Shown piece after piece: positions 35,655-44,762 of a stretch of DNA of 64,000 nt. The first letter of the stretch is position 1. Every line of letters begins with the position of its first letter. Source of the DNA: Massilia sp. Mn16-1_5. Lineage in GTDB: Bacteria; Pseudomonadota; Gammaproteobacteria; Burkholderiales; Burkholderiaceae_D. A model generated the notes under the pieces. That model saw only the letters and a list, made by a program, of their open reading frames with translations. It searched no databases and was not told the origin of the DNA. The DNA is taken from assembly GCF_004798585.1 (NCBI RefSeq), contig NZ_PPXQ01000015.1:1-64000 (forward strand), in the 5' to 3' direction. Both the position numbers and the translations under genes were made by a program.

Positions 35655-37082
35655 TTAATAACGGTAGTGGTCCGGCTTGTATGGACCTTCCTTCTTGACC
35701 GAGATGTAGGCAGCTTGCTCGTCGGTCAGTTCGGTCAGCTGGGCATTCAACTTTTTGAGCTGCAGGCGCGCGACCTTCTCGTCCAAGTGCTTCGGCAGCG
35801 TGTAGACGCCGACCGGGTACTTGTCGGTGTTGGCGAACAGTTCGATCTGGGCGATGGTCTGGTTCGCGAACGACGAGCTCATCACGTACGACGGGTGACC
35901 GGTGCCGCAGCCCAGGTTCACCAAACGGCCTTCGGCCAGCAGGATGATGCGCTTGCCATCCGGGAAGATGACGTGGTCGACCTGCGGCTTGATGTTTTCC
36001 CACTGATATTTCTTCAGCGAGGCGACATCGATCTCGTTGTCGAAGTGACCGATGTTGCAGACGATCGCCTGGTCCTTCATGGCCAGCATGTGCTGTTCGG
36101 TCAGGATGTGGTAGTTGCCGGTGCAGGTGACGAAGATGTCGCCGTGTTCGGCCGCGTAATCCATGGTCACGACGCGGTAGCCTTCCATGGCTGCCTGCAG
36201 TGCGCAAATCGGGTCGATCTCGGTGACCCAGACTTGCGCCGACAGGGCGCGCATGGCCTGGGCCGAACCTTTGCCCACGTCGCCGTAACCGGCAATGACG
36301 GCGATCTTACCGGCGATCATGACGTCGGTCGCGCGCTTGATGCCGTCGACCAGCGATTCACGGCAGCCATACAGGTTGTCGAACTTCGACTTCGTCACCG
36401 AATCGTTGACGTTGATGGCCGGGAAAGCGAGTTTGCCTTCCTGGTGCATCTGGTACAGGCGGTGTACGCCGGTGGTGGTCTCTTCGGTCACGCCCAGGAT
36501 TTCCGGCAGGCGCTTCGAGTACCAGTGCGGATCACGTGCCAGGCGGCCCTTGATCGAATTGAACAGGCAGATTTCTTCTTCCGAACCCGGCTTGTCGAGC
36601 ACGGAAAGGTCGGTCTCGGCGCGTGCGCCCAGGTGCAGCAGCAGGGTCGCGTCGCCGCCGTCGTCGAGGATCATGTTCGAGTACACGGCATTGCCGGCGG
36701 CATCGTTCGGCCATTCGAAGATGCGGTGGGTGTATTCCCAGTATTCGTCGAGGGTCTCGCCCTTGACGGCGAACACCGGCGTGCCGACCGAGGCGATCGC
36801 GGCGGCAGCGTGGTCCTGGGTCGAATAGATGTTGCACGAGGCCCAGCGCACTTGCGCGCCGAGGGCTTCCAGCGTGCGGATCAGCACGGCGGTCTGGATG
36901 GTCATGTGCAGGGAACCGGTGATGCGCGCGCCCTTGAGCGGCTGCGCTGCGGCGTATTCCTCGCGGATCGCCATCAGGCCCGGCATCTCGGTTTCGGCGA
37001 TGCGGATCTCTTTCTCGCCCCAGGCGGCCAGGGAGATGTCGGCGATGTGGAAGTCTTGGGTAGGTTTCAGTACGGCGCTCAT
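35655..37082 (-). CDS. ahcY: Adenosylhomocysteinase (SAH hydrolase)
   Basis: A 475-residue NAD enzyme that splits S-adenosylhomocysteine into adenosine and homocysteine, relieving product inhibition of methyltransferases. Signature segments are [17 protein letters not shown], the NAD-binding [27 protein letters not shown] and the C-terminal tail KPDHYRY. The ATG at 37082 has AGGAGG six bases upstream. A GTG one codon earlier is in frame but less likely. A SAH riboswitch lies in its leader. metF and a small membrane protein follow. Confidence 0.98.
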   Translation of the reverse strand: MSAVLKPTQDFHIADISLAAWGEKEIRIAETEMPGLMAIREEYAAAQPLKGARITGSLHMTIQTAVLIRTLEALGAQVRWASCNIYSTQDHAAAAIASVGTPVFAVKGETLDEYWEYTHRIFEWPNDAAGNAVYSNMILDDGGDATLLLHLGARAETDLSVLDKPGSEEEICLFNSIKGRLARDPHWYSKRLPEILGVTEETTTGVHRLYQMHQEGKLAFPAINVNDSVTKSKFDNLYGCRESLVDGIKRATDVMIAGKIAVIAGYGDVGKGSAQAMRALSAQVWVTEIDPICALQAAMEGYRVVTMDYAAEHGDIFVTCTGNYHILTEQHMLAMKDQAIVCNIGHFDNEIDVASLKKYQWENIKPQVDHVIFPDGKRIILLAEGRLVNLGCGTGHPSYVMSSSFANQTIAQIELFANTDKYPVGVYTLPKHLDEKVARLQLKKLNAQLTELTDEQAAYISVKKEGPYKPDHYRY

Positions 37083-37111
37083 CACGCCCTCCTTTCAAGT
37101 TAAGAAAAAAG

Positions 37112-37178
37112 TAACGTGAGCGCAGTGTTGATATCCGAGCCTGGCGAAAAGGATTCTTTTCGTCGCAACGCTCCTCGG
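37112..37178 (-). promoter_or_regulatory. SAH riboswitch (ahcY motif) upstream of ahcY
   Basis: On the minus strand the leader reads CCGAGGAGCGTTGCGACG, then a perfect hairpin CGAAAAG-AATC-CTTTTCG, then GCCAGGCTCGG, and later GCGCTCACG. CCGAG pairs with CTCGG (P1). GAGCG pairs with the distant CGCTC, the pseudoknot-type element of the class. The conserved cores GAGGAGCGnUGC and GCCAGGCUCG match the known SAH riboswitch. It ends about 30 bases before the ahcY start and should turn on expression when SAH rises. Confidence 0.95.
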
Positions 37179-37273
37179 AACGAGGGAGTTTAGCACGTCT
37201 GCGACGGCGCCGTCTCAGACGGAGGTCATGCTAGGAGGGATTTGTGCGGTTGCAACAACTCGACGTGATCAAT

Positions 37274-37300
37274 AAAAAAGGCATTCCGATGGAATGCCTT
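37274..37300 (-). terminator. Intrinsic terminator after metK
   Basis: On the minus strand, AAGGCATTCC-ATC-GGAATGCCTT is followed by TTTTATT, giving a 10-bp stem with a three-base loop. It separates metK from the ahcY promoter and riboswitch region. Confidence 0.92.
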
Positions 37301-37313
37301 CTTTTGCTGCTGC

Positions 37314-37354
37314 GGGTGGGCATGCGTACGATACCGCGTGGGCGGAGCCCACCC
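37314..37354. repeat. REP-like palindrome between metK and its terminator
   Basis: GGGTGGGC (37314-37321) and GCCCACCC (37347-37354) are inverted copies. Inside, GTGGGC-GGA-GCCCAC (37338-37352) is a perfect small hairpin. Read leftward it is CTAGGGTGGGCTCCGCCCAC followed by GCGGTA, similar to the TAGGGCGGGCATGCCCGCG arms at 18.2 kb. Confidence 0.65.
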
Positions 37355-37358
37355 TAGA

Positions 37359-38525
37359 TTACGACAGGCCGGCTTCCGCGCGCAGCAGCGCCGCCTTGTC
37401 GGTACGCTCCCATGTGAACTCCGGCTCTTCGCGGCCGAAGTGGCCGTAGGCGGCCGACTTCGCGTAGATCGGACGCAGCAGGTCGAGCATCTGCACGATG
37501 CCTTTCGGGCGCAGATCAAAATGTTCCATCACCAGCTTGGCGATCTTCTCGTCGGAGATGACGCCGGTACCTTCGGTGTAGACCGTGATGTTGATCGGAC
37601 GGGCAACGCCGATGGCGTAGCTGACCTGGACCTGGCACTGGCGTGCGAGACCCGCGGCGACGATGTTCTTCGCGACGTAGCGTGCGGCGTAGGCGGCCGA
37701 GCGGTCGACTTTGGAGGGATCCTTGCCCGAGAACGCGCCGCCGCCGTGCGGGGCTGCGCCGCCGTAGGTGTCGACGATGATCTTGCGGCCGGTCAGGCCG
37801 CAGTCGCCCTGCGGACCGCCGATGACGAAGCGGCCGGTCGGGTTCACCAGGTATTTGGTGTCCTGCAGCCATTCGCGCGGCAGGATCGGCTTGATGATTT
37901 CCTCGATCACCGCTTCTTCGATCTGCGAGTGCGACACGTCCGGGTGGTGCTGGGTCGAGAGCACGACGGTGTCGACCGAGACTGGACGGCCGTCGACGTA
38001 GCGCAGGGTGACCTGGCTCTTCGCATCCGGACGCAGCCATGGCAGGCGGCCGTCCTTGCGCAGTTGCGACTGGCGCTCGACCAGGCGGTGCGCGTAGTGG
38101 ATGGCAGCCGGCATCAATTCGGCGGTCTCGTCGCAGGCATAACCGAACATCAGGCCCTGGTCGCCCGCACCCTGGTCGAGGTCGAGGCCGGCGCCTTCGT
38201 CGACGCCCTGGGCGATGTCAGGCGACTGCTTGTCGTAGCAGACCATGACGGCGCAGCCTTTGTAGTCGATGCCGAAATCGGTGTTGTCGTAGCCGATGCG
38301 CTTGATGGTGTTACGCGCAACGCCGATATAATCCACGTTGGCGTGGGTCGTGATCTCGCCGGCGAGCACCACCAGACCGGTGTTGCACAGCGTTTCGGCA
38401 GCGACGCGCGCGCGCGGATCCTGCTCGAGGATGGCGTCGAGAATCGCATCCGAGATCTGGTCGGCGACTTTGTCGGGGTGGCCTTCCGAGACGGATTCGG
38501 AAGTAAAGAGATAATCGTTGGACAT
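37359..38525 (-). CDS. metK: S-adenosylmethionine synthetase
   Basis: A 388-residue enzyme making SAM from ATP and methionine. It begins [19 protein letters not shown] with the ATP-binding GHPDK. It contains the loop motif [15 protein letters not shown] and the phosphate-binding [19 protein letters not shown]. The ATG at 38525 has GGAG five bases upstream. An in-frame Met eight codons earlier is less likely. It is followed by a terminator and then the ahcY region, keeping SAM synthesis and SAH removal side by side. No SAM riboswitch was recognised in the 189-base upstream region. Confidence 0.98.
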   Translation of the reverse strand: MSNDYLFTSESVSEGHPDKVADQISDAILDAILEQDPRARVAAETLCNTGLVVLAGEITTHANVDYIGVARNTIKRIGYDNTDFGIDYKGCAVMVCYDKQSPDIAQGVDEGAGLDLDQGAGDQGLMFGYACDETAELMPAAIHYAHRLVERQSQLRKDGRLPWLRPDAKSQVTLRYVDGRPVSVDTVVLSTQHHPDVSHSQIEEAVIEEIIKPILPREWLQDTKYLVNPTGRFVIGGPQGDCGLTGRKIIVDTYGGAAPHGGGAFSGKDPSKVDRSAAYAARYVAKNIVAAGLARQCQVQVSYAIGVARPINITVYTEGTGVISDEKIAKLVMEHFDLRPKGIVQMLDLLRPIYAKSAAYGHFGREEPEFTWERTDKAALLRAEAGLS

Positions 38526-38714
38526 GAAGGCTCCAGTTACTGTGTTCAAAAAACTGCCGCAGCAACCCGTGCCTGCGACGCTTTAGCGACATTTATATTC
38601 CGCTTCGCAAGTTGTCTATTAACTCGGCGGATCCTGCGTAAAGTGGTATTTTACGCTCCTTTAAGAAATTTTTGGCGGAGGGGCCTGCTTTGTTCCTCGA
38701 CGCCGATCAATCGC

Positions 38715-39566
38715 ATGCTAGTTATTTTATTCAGAGTCTTGTCCGTATTTCCACTACGCATGCTCCACGCCCTGGGCGCGGCGCTGGGGTGGCTGGTATA
38801 CCTGTTATCCCCCTCTTATCGCCGCCGTCTCGACGCCAATCTGGCCCAGGCCGGCTATAGCGCCCAGCGTCGCGCCGCCGTCGCCGAGGCCGGTAAAGCC
38901 ATCGTCGAACTTGCCTTCGTCTGGTGCGGCAAGCCGGAGCGTGTTAATCGTTATGCCACGGTCGAGAACTGGGACATGGTGCAGCGCGTGCTCGACGCCG
39001 GCCGCGGCATTGTGTTCCTGACGCCACACCTGGGCTGCTTCGAGATGACGGCGCAGCAAATCGCGCTGCATACGGCGCTCACGGTCATGTACCGTCCGCC
39101 GCGCAAAAGCGCGTTGAAGCCGCTGGTCGAAGGCGCCCGCGCGCGCCACAACCTGCACCTGGCGCCGGCCAACCTGTCCGGCGTGCGCATCCTCGCAAAA
39201 ACACTAAAAGGCGGCCAGCCGATTGGCTTGCTGCCGGACCAGGTACCGCAGGAAGGCGAAGGCGTCTGGGCGCCCTTTTTTGGACGCAGCGCCTATACGA
39301 TGACGCTGCCTGCGAAGCTGGCGCAACTGGGCAAGGCCGACATCCTGCTGGTCTACGCCGAACGCCTGCCGAAGGGCCGCGGTTATGTCGTGCGCTTCGT
39401 CCCCTTCGACGGAGATTTGTCGGGCACGCCGGCCGAGCAGGCCGCCAGCATCAACCGCGCGATGGAAGCCCTGATCGCGCGTTGCCCGGCCCAGTATTTC
39501 TGGAGCTACAACCGCTATAAACAACCCGAAGGAGTGGCGGCGCCACAGGCCGAGGCCGTGGCATGA
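38715..39566 (+). CDS. Lipid A-type lysophospholipid acyltransferase (LpxL/HtrB family), first copy
   Basis: A 283-residue inner-membrane acyltransferase. An N-terminal hydrophobic anchor (about 1-32) precedes the HX4(D/E) catalytic motif, here HLGCFE, and a second block with LLPDQVPQEGEG. Family members add secondary acyl chains to lipid A using acyl-ACP. The ATG at 38715 starts the membrane anchor; nothing upstream in frame looks coding. Its stop overlaps the next acyltransferase start (ATGA), so the two are coupled and probably act one after the other. metK is divergent. Confidence 0.9.
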   Translation: MLVILFRVLSVFPLRMLHALGAALGWLVYLLSPSYRRRLDANLAQAGYSAQRRAAVAEAGKAIVELAFVWCGKPERVNRYATVENWDMVQRVLDAGRGIVFLTPHLGCFEMTAQQIALHTALTVMYRPPRKSALKPLVEGARARHNLHLAPANLSGVRILAKTLKGGQPIGLLPDQVPQEGEGVWAPFFGRSAYTMTLPAKLAQLGKADILLVYAERLPKGRGYVVRFVPFDGDLSGTPAEQAASINRAMEALIARCPAQYFWSYNRYKQPEGVAAPQAEAVA

Positions 39567-40426
39567 GGATCCTGATCGCCTTCCTGTGGCTGCTCCACTG
39601 GCTGCCACTGCCCGTCCTCGGCCGTTTCGGCGAAGCGGTGGGTAGCCTGCTGTTCCTGGTACTCGGCAAGCGCCGTCACATCACCCTGACCAACCTGCGC
39701 CTGTGCATGCCGGAACTGTCGGAAGCAGAGCGTCGCGCACTCGCGCGCCAGCATTTCAAGGCCTACTCGCGCAGCATTTTCGAGCGTTCGATCCTGTGGT
39801 GGGCACCCGAAGCACGGGTGCGCAGCCTGATTCACGTCGACGGCGCGGTGCCGCAGGCGGCGATGGAAGCCGGGCCGACCATCCTGCTGTGCCCGCATTT
39901 CGTCTGCCTCGACGTGGCGGGCGTCGCCTCGCGCGTGATTCCCGTCTGCAGCATGTACGTGCCGCAAAAGAATGCCGCCTTCGACAAGCTGCTGCGCCAC
40001 GGCCGCGAACGCTACGGTCCGGTGCGCCTCGTGACGCGCAAAGAGGGCATCAAGCCGATCCTGCGCGCCCTGCGCGACGGCTTGCCTTACTTCATGTTGC
40101 CGGACATGGATTTCGGCGAGAAGGATGCCGAGTTCGTCCCCTTCTTCGGCGTCCCGGCGGCGACGCTGACGGCGCTGGGCCGGATTGCCGGCACCACCGG
40201 CGCCAAGGTAATTCCGGTAGTGGCCACTTACTTACCGAACTATCAGGGCTGGCGTGTGCGCTTCTATCCGCCATGGGAAAATTATCCGGGCGACGACATG
40301 ATTGCCGCGACGCGGCGCATGAACGCTTTTATCGAAGACCGGGTGCGCGAAACGCCGGCCGAATATTTCTGGACCCATAAACGTTTTAAAACCCGTCCTG
40401 CGGGCGAGCCTTCGCTATACGATTGA
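39563..40426 (+). CDS. Lipid A-type lysophospholipid acyltransferase (LpxL/LpxM family), second copy
   Basis: A 287-residue paralogue of the preceding gene. An N-terminal membrane segment (about 1-20) is followed by the HX4D motif HFVCLD and a block around [21 protein letters not shown]. The HX4D form and the MDFGEKD block are typical of LpxL-like enzymes. The two tandem enzymes differ clearly in sequence, consistent with different acyl positions or chain lengths. dapF follows four bases after its stop, forming one rightward operon. Confidence 0.9.
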   Translation: MRILIAFLWLLHWLPLPVLGRFGEAVGSLLFLVLGKRRHITLTNLRLCMPELSEAERRALARQHFKAYSRSIFERSILWWAPEARVRSLIHVDGAVPQAAMEAGPTILLCPHFVCLDVAGVASRVIPVCSMYVPQKNAAFDKLLRHGRERYGPVRLVTRKEGIKPILRALRDGLPYFMLPDMDFGEKDAEFVPFFGVPAATLTALGRIAGTTGAKVIPVVATYLPNYQGWRVRFYPPWENYPGDDMIAATRRMNAFIEDRVRETPAEYFWTHKRFKTRPAGEPSLYD

Positions 40427-40430
40427 CACT

Positions 40431-41294
40431 ATGAAACTCAAGTTCACCAAGATGCAGGGCGCCGGCAACGATTTCGTTGTCATCGACGCCATCCACCAGC
40501 AGATCGACTTCAGCGCCGACGAATGGCGGCGCCTGGCCGACCGCCGCTTCGGCGTCGGTGCCGACCAGATCCTGATCGTGGAGCGCCCCACCGTGCCGGG
40601 CGCCGATTTCCGCTACCGCATCTTCAATAATGACGGCGGCGAAGTCGAACAGTGCGGCAACGGCGCGCGCGCCTTTGCCCGCTTCGTCAGCGACAAGGGA
40701 TTGAGCGGCGAACGCAGCATCCGGGTGCAGACCATGTCCGGCATTATTGCCCCGACACTGGAAGACGACGGCAGCGTGACGGTGGACATGGGGGCGCCCG
40801 TGCTCGAGCCGGCCGCGGTGCCGTTCGACAGCGCAGGCTTGCAGGGATTAGTACAAGGAGGCGACACCCTGTGGCCCTTGACGCTGCAGCTGCAAGGCGC
40901 TCCGCTCGAAGTCGCAGTCTCGGTCGTTTCGATGGGCAATCCGCACGCCGTGCAAGTAGTCGACGATGCCGCTACGGCGCCGGTGGCGGAGCTCGGCCCG
41001 CAGGTCGAACACCATCCGCGCTTTCCAAAGCGCGTCAACGCCGGCTTCATGCAGGTCGTCGACCGGCGCCACATCAAGCTGCGCGTATTCGAGCGCGGCG
41101 CCGGCGAGACCCTGGCCTGCGGGACCGGCGCCTGCGCGGCGGTCGTCGCCGGCATCCGGCGCGGCCTGCTCGATTCGCCGGTGCGGGTATCCGCGCGCGG
41201 CGGAGAATTGTCGATCGCCTGGGCTGGAGAAGGCCAAGCCGTGTACCTGAGCGGGCCTGCCGTCACGGTGTTCGAAGGCGAAATCAATATATAA
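40431..41294 (+). CDS. dapF: Diaminopimelate epimerase
   Basis: A 287-residue enzyme converting LL- to meso-diaminopimelate for lysine and peptidoglycan synthesis. Both catalytic cysteines are visible, in [13 protein letters not shown] and in [10 protein letters not shown]. The N-terminal [13 protein letters not shown] is diagnostic. It is the third gene of the acyltransferase operon, which groups cell-envelope functions. Confidence 0.98.
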   Translation: MKLKFTKMQGAGNDFVVIDAIHQQIDFSADEWRRLADRRFGVGADQILIVERPTVPGADFRYRIFNNDGGEVEQCGNGARAFARFVSDKGLSGERSIRVQTMSGIIAPTLEDDGSVTVDMGAPVLEPAAVPFDSAGLQGLVQGGDTLWPLTLQLQGAPLEVAVSVVSMGNPHAVQVVDDAATAPVAELGPQVEHHPRFPKRVNAGFMQVVDRRHIKLRVFERGAGETLACGTGACAAVVAGIRRGLLDSPVRVSARGGELSIAWAGEGQAVYLSGPAVTVFEGEINI

Positions 41295-41296
41295 GA

Positions 41297-41346
41297 GAGT
41301 ACTCGGGGAGCGGGCCAAGCTCGCGTACCAGGCTCGGCGAGTGCTC
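41297..41346. repeat. Imperfect inverted repeat between dapF and the SEL1 gene
   Basis: GAGTACTCGGGGAGC (41297-41311) and GCTCGGCGAGTGCTC (41332-41346) are inverted copies with 12 of 15 positions matching. The repeat lies between two convergent stops. No T run is present, so a terminator role is uncertain. Confidence 0.4.
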
Positions 41347-41361
41347 AGGTAGTCTCGCCAT

Positions 41362-43056
41362 TCAGGCCGCCATACCGTAGGAAGAATTTCCCCGTTCCGG
41401 CGGCACGGGCGGCGGATGCGGGCCCTCTGCATCATCGAGCAAGCGCCCACACATGGCCGCATCGGCCATCAAGGTACGCAAGCGGTACAGGCGCTGGCGG
41501 TAATTTCCTTCCGGACCGCCCGGTCCGCAATCCACGTTCTCGAACAAGCGCACGATGCGGTCGAGCGCCTGGCGCTCTTCGGCCGTGTTCACCATCACCA
41601 GGCGGCGCTTGCTGCGCCCATAGCTGGCGCGGATATCGATCACCAGGCAATGCCCCTGGTCGGCGCTGGCCACGTCGAGCAGCAGGGTTTCGGCGCGCGA
41701 CAGGTTGAACAGCGAAGCCAGCTCCAGCCGCGCGGCCAGCAGCGGATGGGGAGACAGGTCGCCCAGGCAATCGCGCAGGGCGCCGGTTTCGGTATGGGCC
41801 AGGTCAATCAGACGCGGCGCAATCTTGCCGAGGGCAGCGCCGGCCTCGGTATTGCCTTGCGCTGCCGCCTGCTGCAGCCAGAACACGGCGCGCACATCGT
41901 TGCTTTCGTTTTCGCGGCGCGCGCGCCAGGCGTTGTGGCCGCATTCCAGCTGCGCGACCTCGTAACCCATTTCCGCCGCCCGCTCCAGGTAGCGCTGGGC
42001 GTCGGCCACGTTCCGCTGCGAGAATTCGGGTTTTAAATAGATGCGCGACAGCGCATACCAGGCCTCGGCCAGGCCCTGCTCTCCCGCCAGCAGCAGCCAG
42101 CGGATCGCCTTCTTGAAATTCGCGGCGCCCGTGCCGCCCTGGATGCGCGTGCCGTCGACCTGCATGCGGGCGTACCACAAGCCGATCGCCAGCTGGGCAT
42201 GCCGATCGTGCTCGGCCGCTGCCAGTTCCCAGAAGGCGTGAATGTCGTCGTTGCCGATCTCCGGGTTGCCTTTTCCGTCCGCCAGCAGGCGCGCGGTACG
42301 CGACAGCAGGTTGACCTCGCCCGGCGCCAGGCGCCGGATGGGTTTGCTGCCGCCCCCGTCCACAAGCGCACGCGCCAGCGGCAGCGCGCGGGACAGATAA
42401 TCTTGCCAGGCACCGGCTGACCAGCTTTGCTCGAGCAGCGCGAACTGGGCTTCGGCCAGGCCATTGTCGGCGGCCCGGCGCAGCCAGGGTTGCCCCGCCC
42501 CGGACGCGTCGGTAGCTGGCGCAACCGGACGGGCAGCGGCGCGCCGCTCGTCTGCCGGCCCTGCCCGGTCGCGAACGGCCACGCCCTGATGCTGCACCGC
42601 GGCAGTGCCTGTTGCTGAAGAATTGAGCCCGGCGGCGATCTCCGGCCGCCGTGCCAGCAGCCACTGGGCATCGGCAAAACCGGCGCGCGCGGCCTCTTCC
42701 AGCGCACGCACCGCCTTGGCGTGCAAGCTGCCGGGCGCCGTGGTGGCGCCGTCCAGCACCAGCTGGGCCAGCACCAGGCCAGCGCGCACATTGCCGCCAT
42801 CGTAGGCACGTTCGTACCAGGGCGCCAGCGGTGCGCCATGAGCCCGTGCGAGGTCGAGCGGAATATGGCTACCGATCAGTTCGCATGACTCGGTGCAGCC
42901 CTGGCGGGCTGCACGGTCGAGCCAGTGCAGCGCCGTCGGCAGGCTGCGCGGCAGGCCCGCGCTACCGAACAGATAGCGCTTGCCCAGCTCGAGTTGCGCA
43001 TCGGCGCGGCCGCTGCGGGCGCCGCGAATGATCGCCAGTTCTTCACGATTAGCCAT
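41362..43056 (-). CDS. SEL1/TPR-repeat protein
   Basis: A 564-residue protein built of SEL1-like helical repeats. Visible units include GRADAQLELGKRYLFGSAGL, AALHWLDRAARQGC-type segments, LAEAWYALSRIYLKPEF and EVAQLECGHNAWRARRENES. No signal peptide is seen. The C-terminal 150 residues lack clear repeats and are a separate part with RLELASLFNLSRAETLLLDVAS. Such proteins act as interaction scaffolds. The partner is unknown, and neither the dapF operon nor the porin offers a clue. Confidence 0.82.
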   Translation of the reverse strand: MANREELAIIRGARSGRADAQLELGKRYLFGSAGLPRSLPTALHWLDRAARQGCTESCELIGSHIPLDLARAHGAPLAPWYERAYDGGNVRAGLVLAQLVLDGATTAPGSLHAKAVRALEEAARAGFADAQWLLARRPEIAAGLNSSATGTAAVQHQGVAVRDRAGPADERRAAARPVAPATDASGAGQPWLRRAADNGLAEAQFALLEQSWSAGAWQDYLSRALPLARALVDGGGSKPIRRLAPGEVNLLSRTARLLADGKGNPEIGNDDIHAFWELAAAEHDRHAQLAIGLWYARMQVDGTRIQGGTGAANFKKAIRWLLLAGEQGLAEAWYALSRIYLKPEFSQRNVADAQRYLERAAEMGYEVAQLECGHNAWRARRENESNDVRAVFWLQQAAAQGNTEAGAALGKIAPRLIDLAHTETGALRDCLGDLSPHPLLAARLELASLFNLSRAETLLLDVASADQGHCLVIDIRASYGRSKRRLVMVNTAEERQALDRIVRLFENVDCGPGGPEGNYRQRLYRLRTLMADAAMCGRLLDDAEGPHPPPVPPERGNSSYGMAA

Positions 43057-43520
43057 CGGTAGTCTTCATCAATTGGTGGGCAGGCGTGGTGCGGGCAAAA
43101 CCGGCGGGATCGGCGGAAGGCCGCGACGGACGGGCTGTCGCTGGCAAAGTTGCCAATATACAAGAAGTTCTCGGATCGCGCCCACACCCATCGGTTCAAG
43201 GGAAAGTCTAAGCCAGCACTAGGAGCGAATCGTCCCGAACCGCTTGATGATTGATATCGAACAAGCAGCTTGTGGGGATACGGAACTCTGCCACCTTGCG
43301 GTGCAGCAAGCCCAAAAATGGGGCATTTACCGGGCTCGGGCGTTTCGAAAATACAACAGCACGATTGGTTAAATTGGCTTTCCACCAATTCGAACGGTCA
43401 TAATTAACCAATCCGGCAATCTTGACGCGTTAAGCATTTAAGGTTCACTCGTCCGAGTGTTCAGCAAACAAAGTCTCAACGCTCTTTGGATTCCGATTCA
43501 TCTTTAAAGGATACAAATAA
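43057..43520 (+). other. 464-base gene-free region upstream of the porin
   Basis: No supported gene is seen between the SEL1 gene and the porin. The stretch is less GC-rich than its surroundings, especially 43240-43500. It holds nested inverted repeats at 43363-43413, a short hairpin CACTCG-TC-CGAGTG near 43446, and a clear AAAGGA ribosome site nine bases before the porin ATG. A long regulated leader for the porin is the best reading. An undetected small RNA cannot be excluded. Confidence 0.6.
43363..43413. promoter_or_regulatory. Nested inverted repeats upstream of the porin
   Basis: GATTGGTTAA (43363-43372) and TTAACCAATC (43404-43413) are perfect inverted copies. Between them AATTGG...CCAATT forms a second, smaller inverted repeat. 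The block lies about 110-160 bases upstream of the porin ATG and looks like a regulator operator, possibly LysR- or OmpR-type; this is not established. Confidence 0.5.
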
Positions 43521-44573
43521 ATGAAAAAATCTCTGATGGCAGTTGCACTCGTCGGCGCATTCGCCGGTGTGGCACACGCGCAGACCGCCGTTCAAATCTA
43601 CGGCACCATCGATGCTGGCCTCCAAAAGCGCAGCGGCCAGACCCTGTCGATCGGCAAGCGCGCTTCGAACACCCTGGGTTTCAAGGGCACCGAAGATCTG
43701 GGCAACGGCCTGAAGGCACTGTTCCAACTGGAAATCCGTTACGAGCCGGACACTGGTACCGTTGAAAACGGCAGCCGTCCGCTGTTCCAGGGCCAGAGCC
43801 GCGTCGGCCTGCAGGGCGACTTCGGTATGGTCCGTATCGGTCGCGGCCTGACCCCGTACCAGGAAACCGTCGGTGCCTTCGAGCCGTTCCACTCGCTGCC
43901 GCACCAGGCTGGCTTCTACACTGACCTGGCCGTCGCCGGCTACAACTCGGCACCGCTGGACCCAGCGACCAACTCGAACAACCGTTGGGCCAACGCCTTC
44001 TGGTACAACTCGCCAGTCGTGAGCGGCTTCCAGCTGAACACCGCGATCGCCTCGAAAGAAAACAACGGCGGCCCGGCATACGGCACCCTGTATCCAGCTG
44101 GCGCCCAGGCATCGGCCAACCCGTTCTCGGTGTCGGCAACCTACAACAATGGTCCTGCAGCCGTCATGCTGGGCTACGAGCGTAACGCCGTCGAATCGAA
44201 AGTCTGGTCGATCGGTGCCGCATTCAACGTGACCCCGGAACTGAAACTGACCGGCCTCTACAGCCACCAGGATCAGGAACACGTCCTTCCAGGCCTGGCC
44301 CTGCCAGCGACCTCAGGTCCGAAGACCAAGGCATGGGTGCTGGGCGCGAACTACACCATGGGCCCAGGCAAGTTCCTGGCTGGCTATGGCCAGAAGGATC
44401 CAGAAGGTTCGTTCAAGACCAAGCAGTTCTCGCTGGGTTACGAGTACAGCCTGTCGAAGCGTACCTACCTGTACGTCGACGCATCGCGCAAGGACGGCCC
44501 ACAGAACCAGGTGCGTCGTAACATCGACGAAACCGTCAACTTCTACACCGTTGGCGTGAACCACTCGTTCTAA
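43521..44573 (+). CDS. Major gram-negative porin
   Basis: A 350-residue outer-membrane trimeric porin of the betaproteobacterial Omp32/OmpC type. The signal peptide is about 1-20 (cut at AHA-QTAVQ). The mature barrel starts VQIYGTIDAGL and ends with the terminal Phe in VGVNHSF required for barrel assembly. The typical SRVGLQGDFGMVRIGRGLTPYQ constriction-loop region is visible. Codon use is unusually uniform (many GGC, CTG, AAG), as expected for a highly expressed protein. Two hairpins follow, the second a strong terminator. Confidence 0.95.
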   Translation: MKKSLMAVALVGAFAGVAHAQTAVQIYGTIDAGLQKRSGQTLSIGKRASNTLGFKGTEDLGNGLKALFQLEIRYEPDTGTVENGSRPLFQGQSRVGLQGDFGMVRIGRGLTPYQETVGAFEPFHSLPHQAGFYTDLAVAGYNSAPLDPATNSNNRWANAFWYNSPVVSGFQLNTAIASKENNGGPAYGTLYPAGAQASANPFSVSATYNNGPAAVMLGYERNAVESKVWSIGAAFNVTPELKLTGLYSHQDQEHVLPGLALPATSGPKTKAWVLGANYTMGPGKFLAGYGQKDPEGSFKTKQFSLGYEYSLSKRTYLYVDASRKDGPQNQVRRNIDETVNFYTVGVNHSF

Positions 44574-44610
44574 GCTGAGGCGGGCACATGCCCGCTTTGC
44601 TTGAATCATC

Positions 44611-44646
44611 AAAGGCAGGGACCGTGAGCGGTACCTGCCTTTTTTT
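44611..44646 (+). terminator. Intrinsic terminator after the porin
   Basis: AAAGGCAGG...CCTGCCTTT with an inner ACCG/CGGT stem is followed by six or more T residues. An additional hairpin GCGGGC-ACAT-GCCCGC (44580-44595) lies just before it. Confidence 0.92.
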
Positions 44647-44762
44647 ATTGCGCCTGCGCCGTCCTGGCAGCTGCGCGAACGGCAAATCAGCCGGCCCCGG
44701 GCTGCCTGCCGGCTCCCCGCTGCGGTAGAATTGCGCACCCTCTATTTCTTGCAAGATTACCG

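Noticed and set aside
38526..38714. A SAM riboswitch upstream of metK
   Set aside because: I saw no SAM-I, SAM-II or SAM/SAH core motif on the minus-strand leader of metK; only loosely promoter-like AT-rich stretches are present.
37338..38714. Long N-terminal extension of the first acyltransferase
   Set aside because: The open frame continues upstream antisense to metK, but the membrane-anchor start at 38715 matches the family and the rest is a shadow.
43247..43372. A 41-codon frame (MIDIEQAACGD...) upstream of the porin
   Set aside because: There is no ribosome site, no recognisable feature, and its end falls inside the inverted repeat at 43363-43413.
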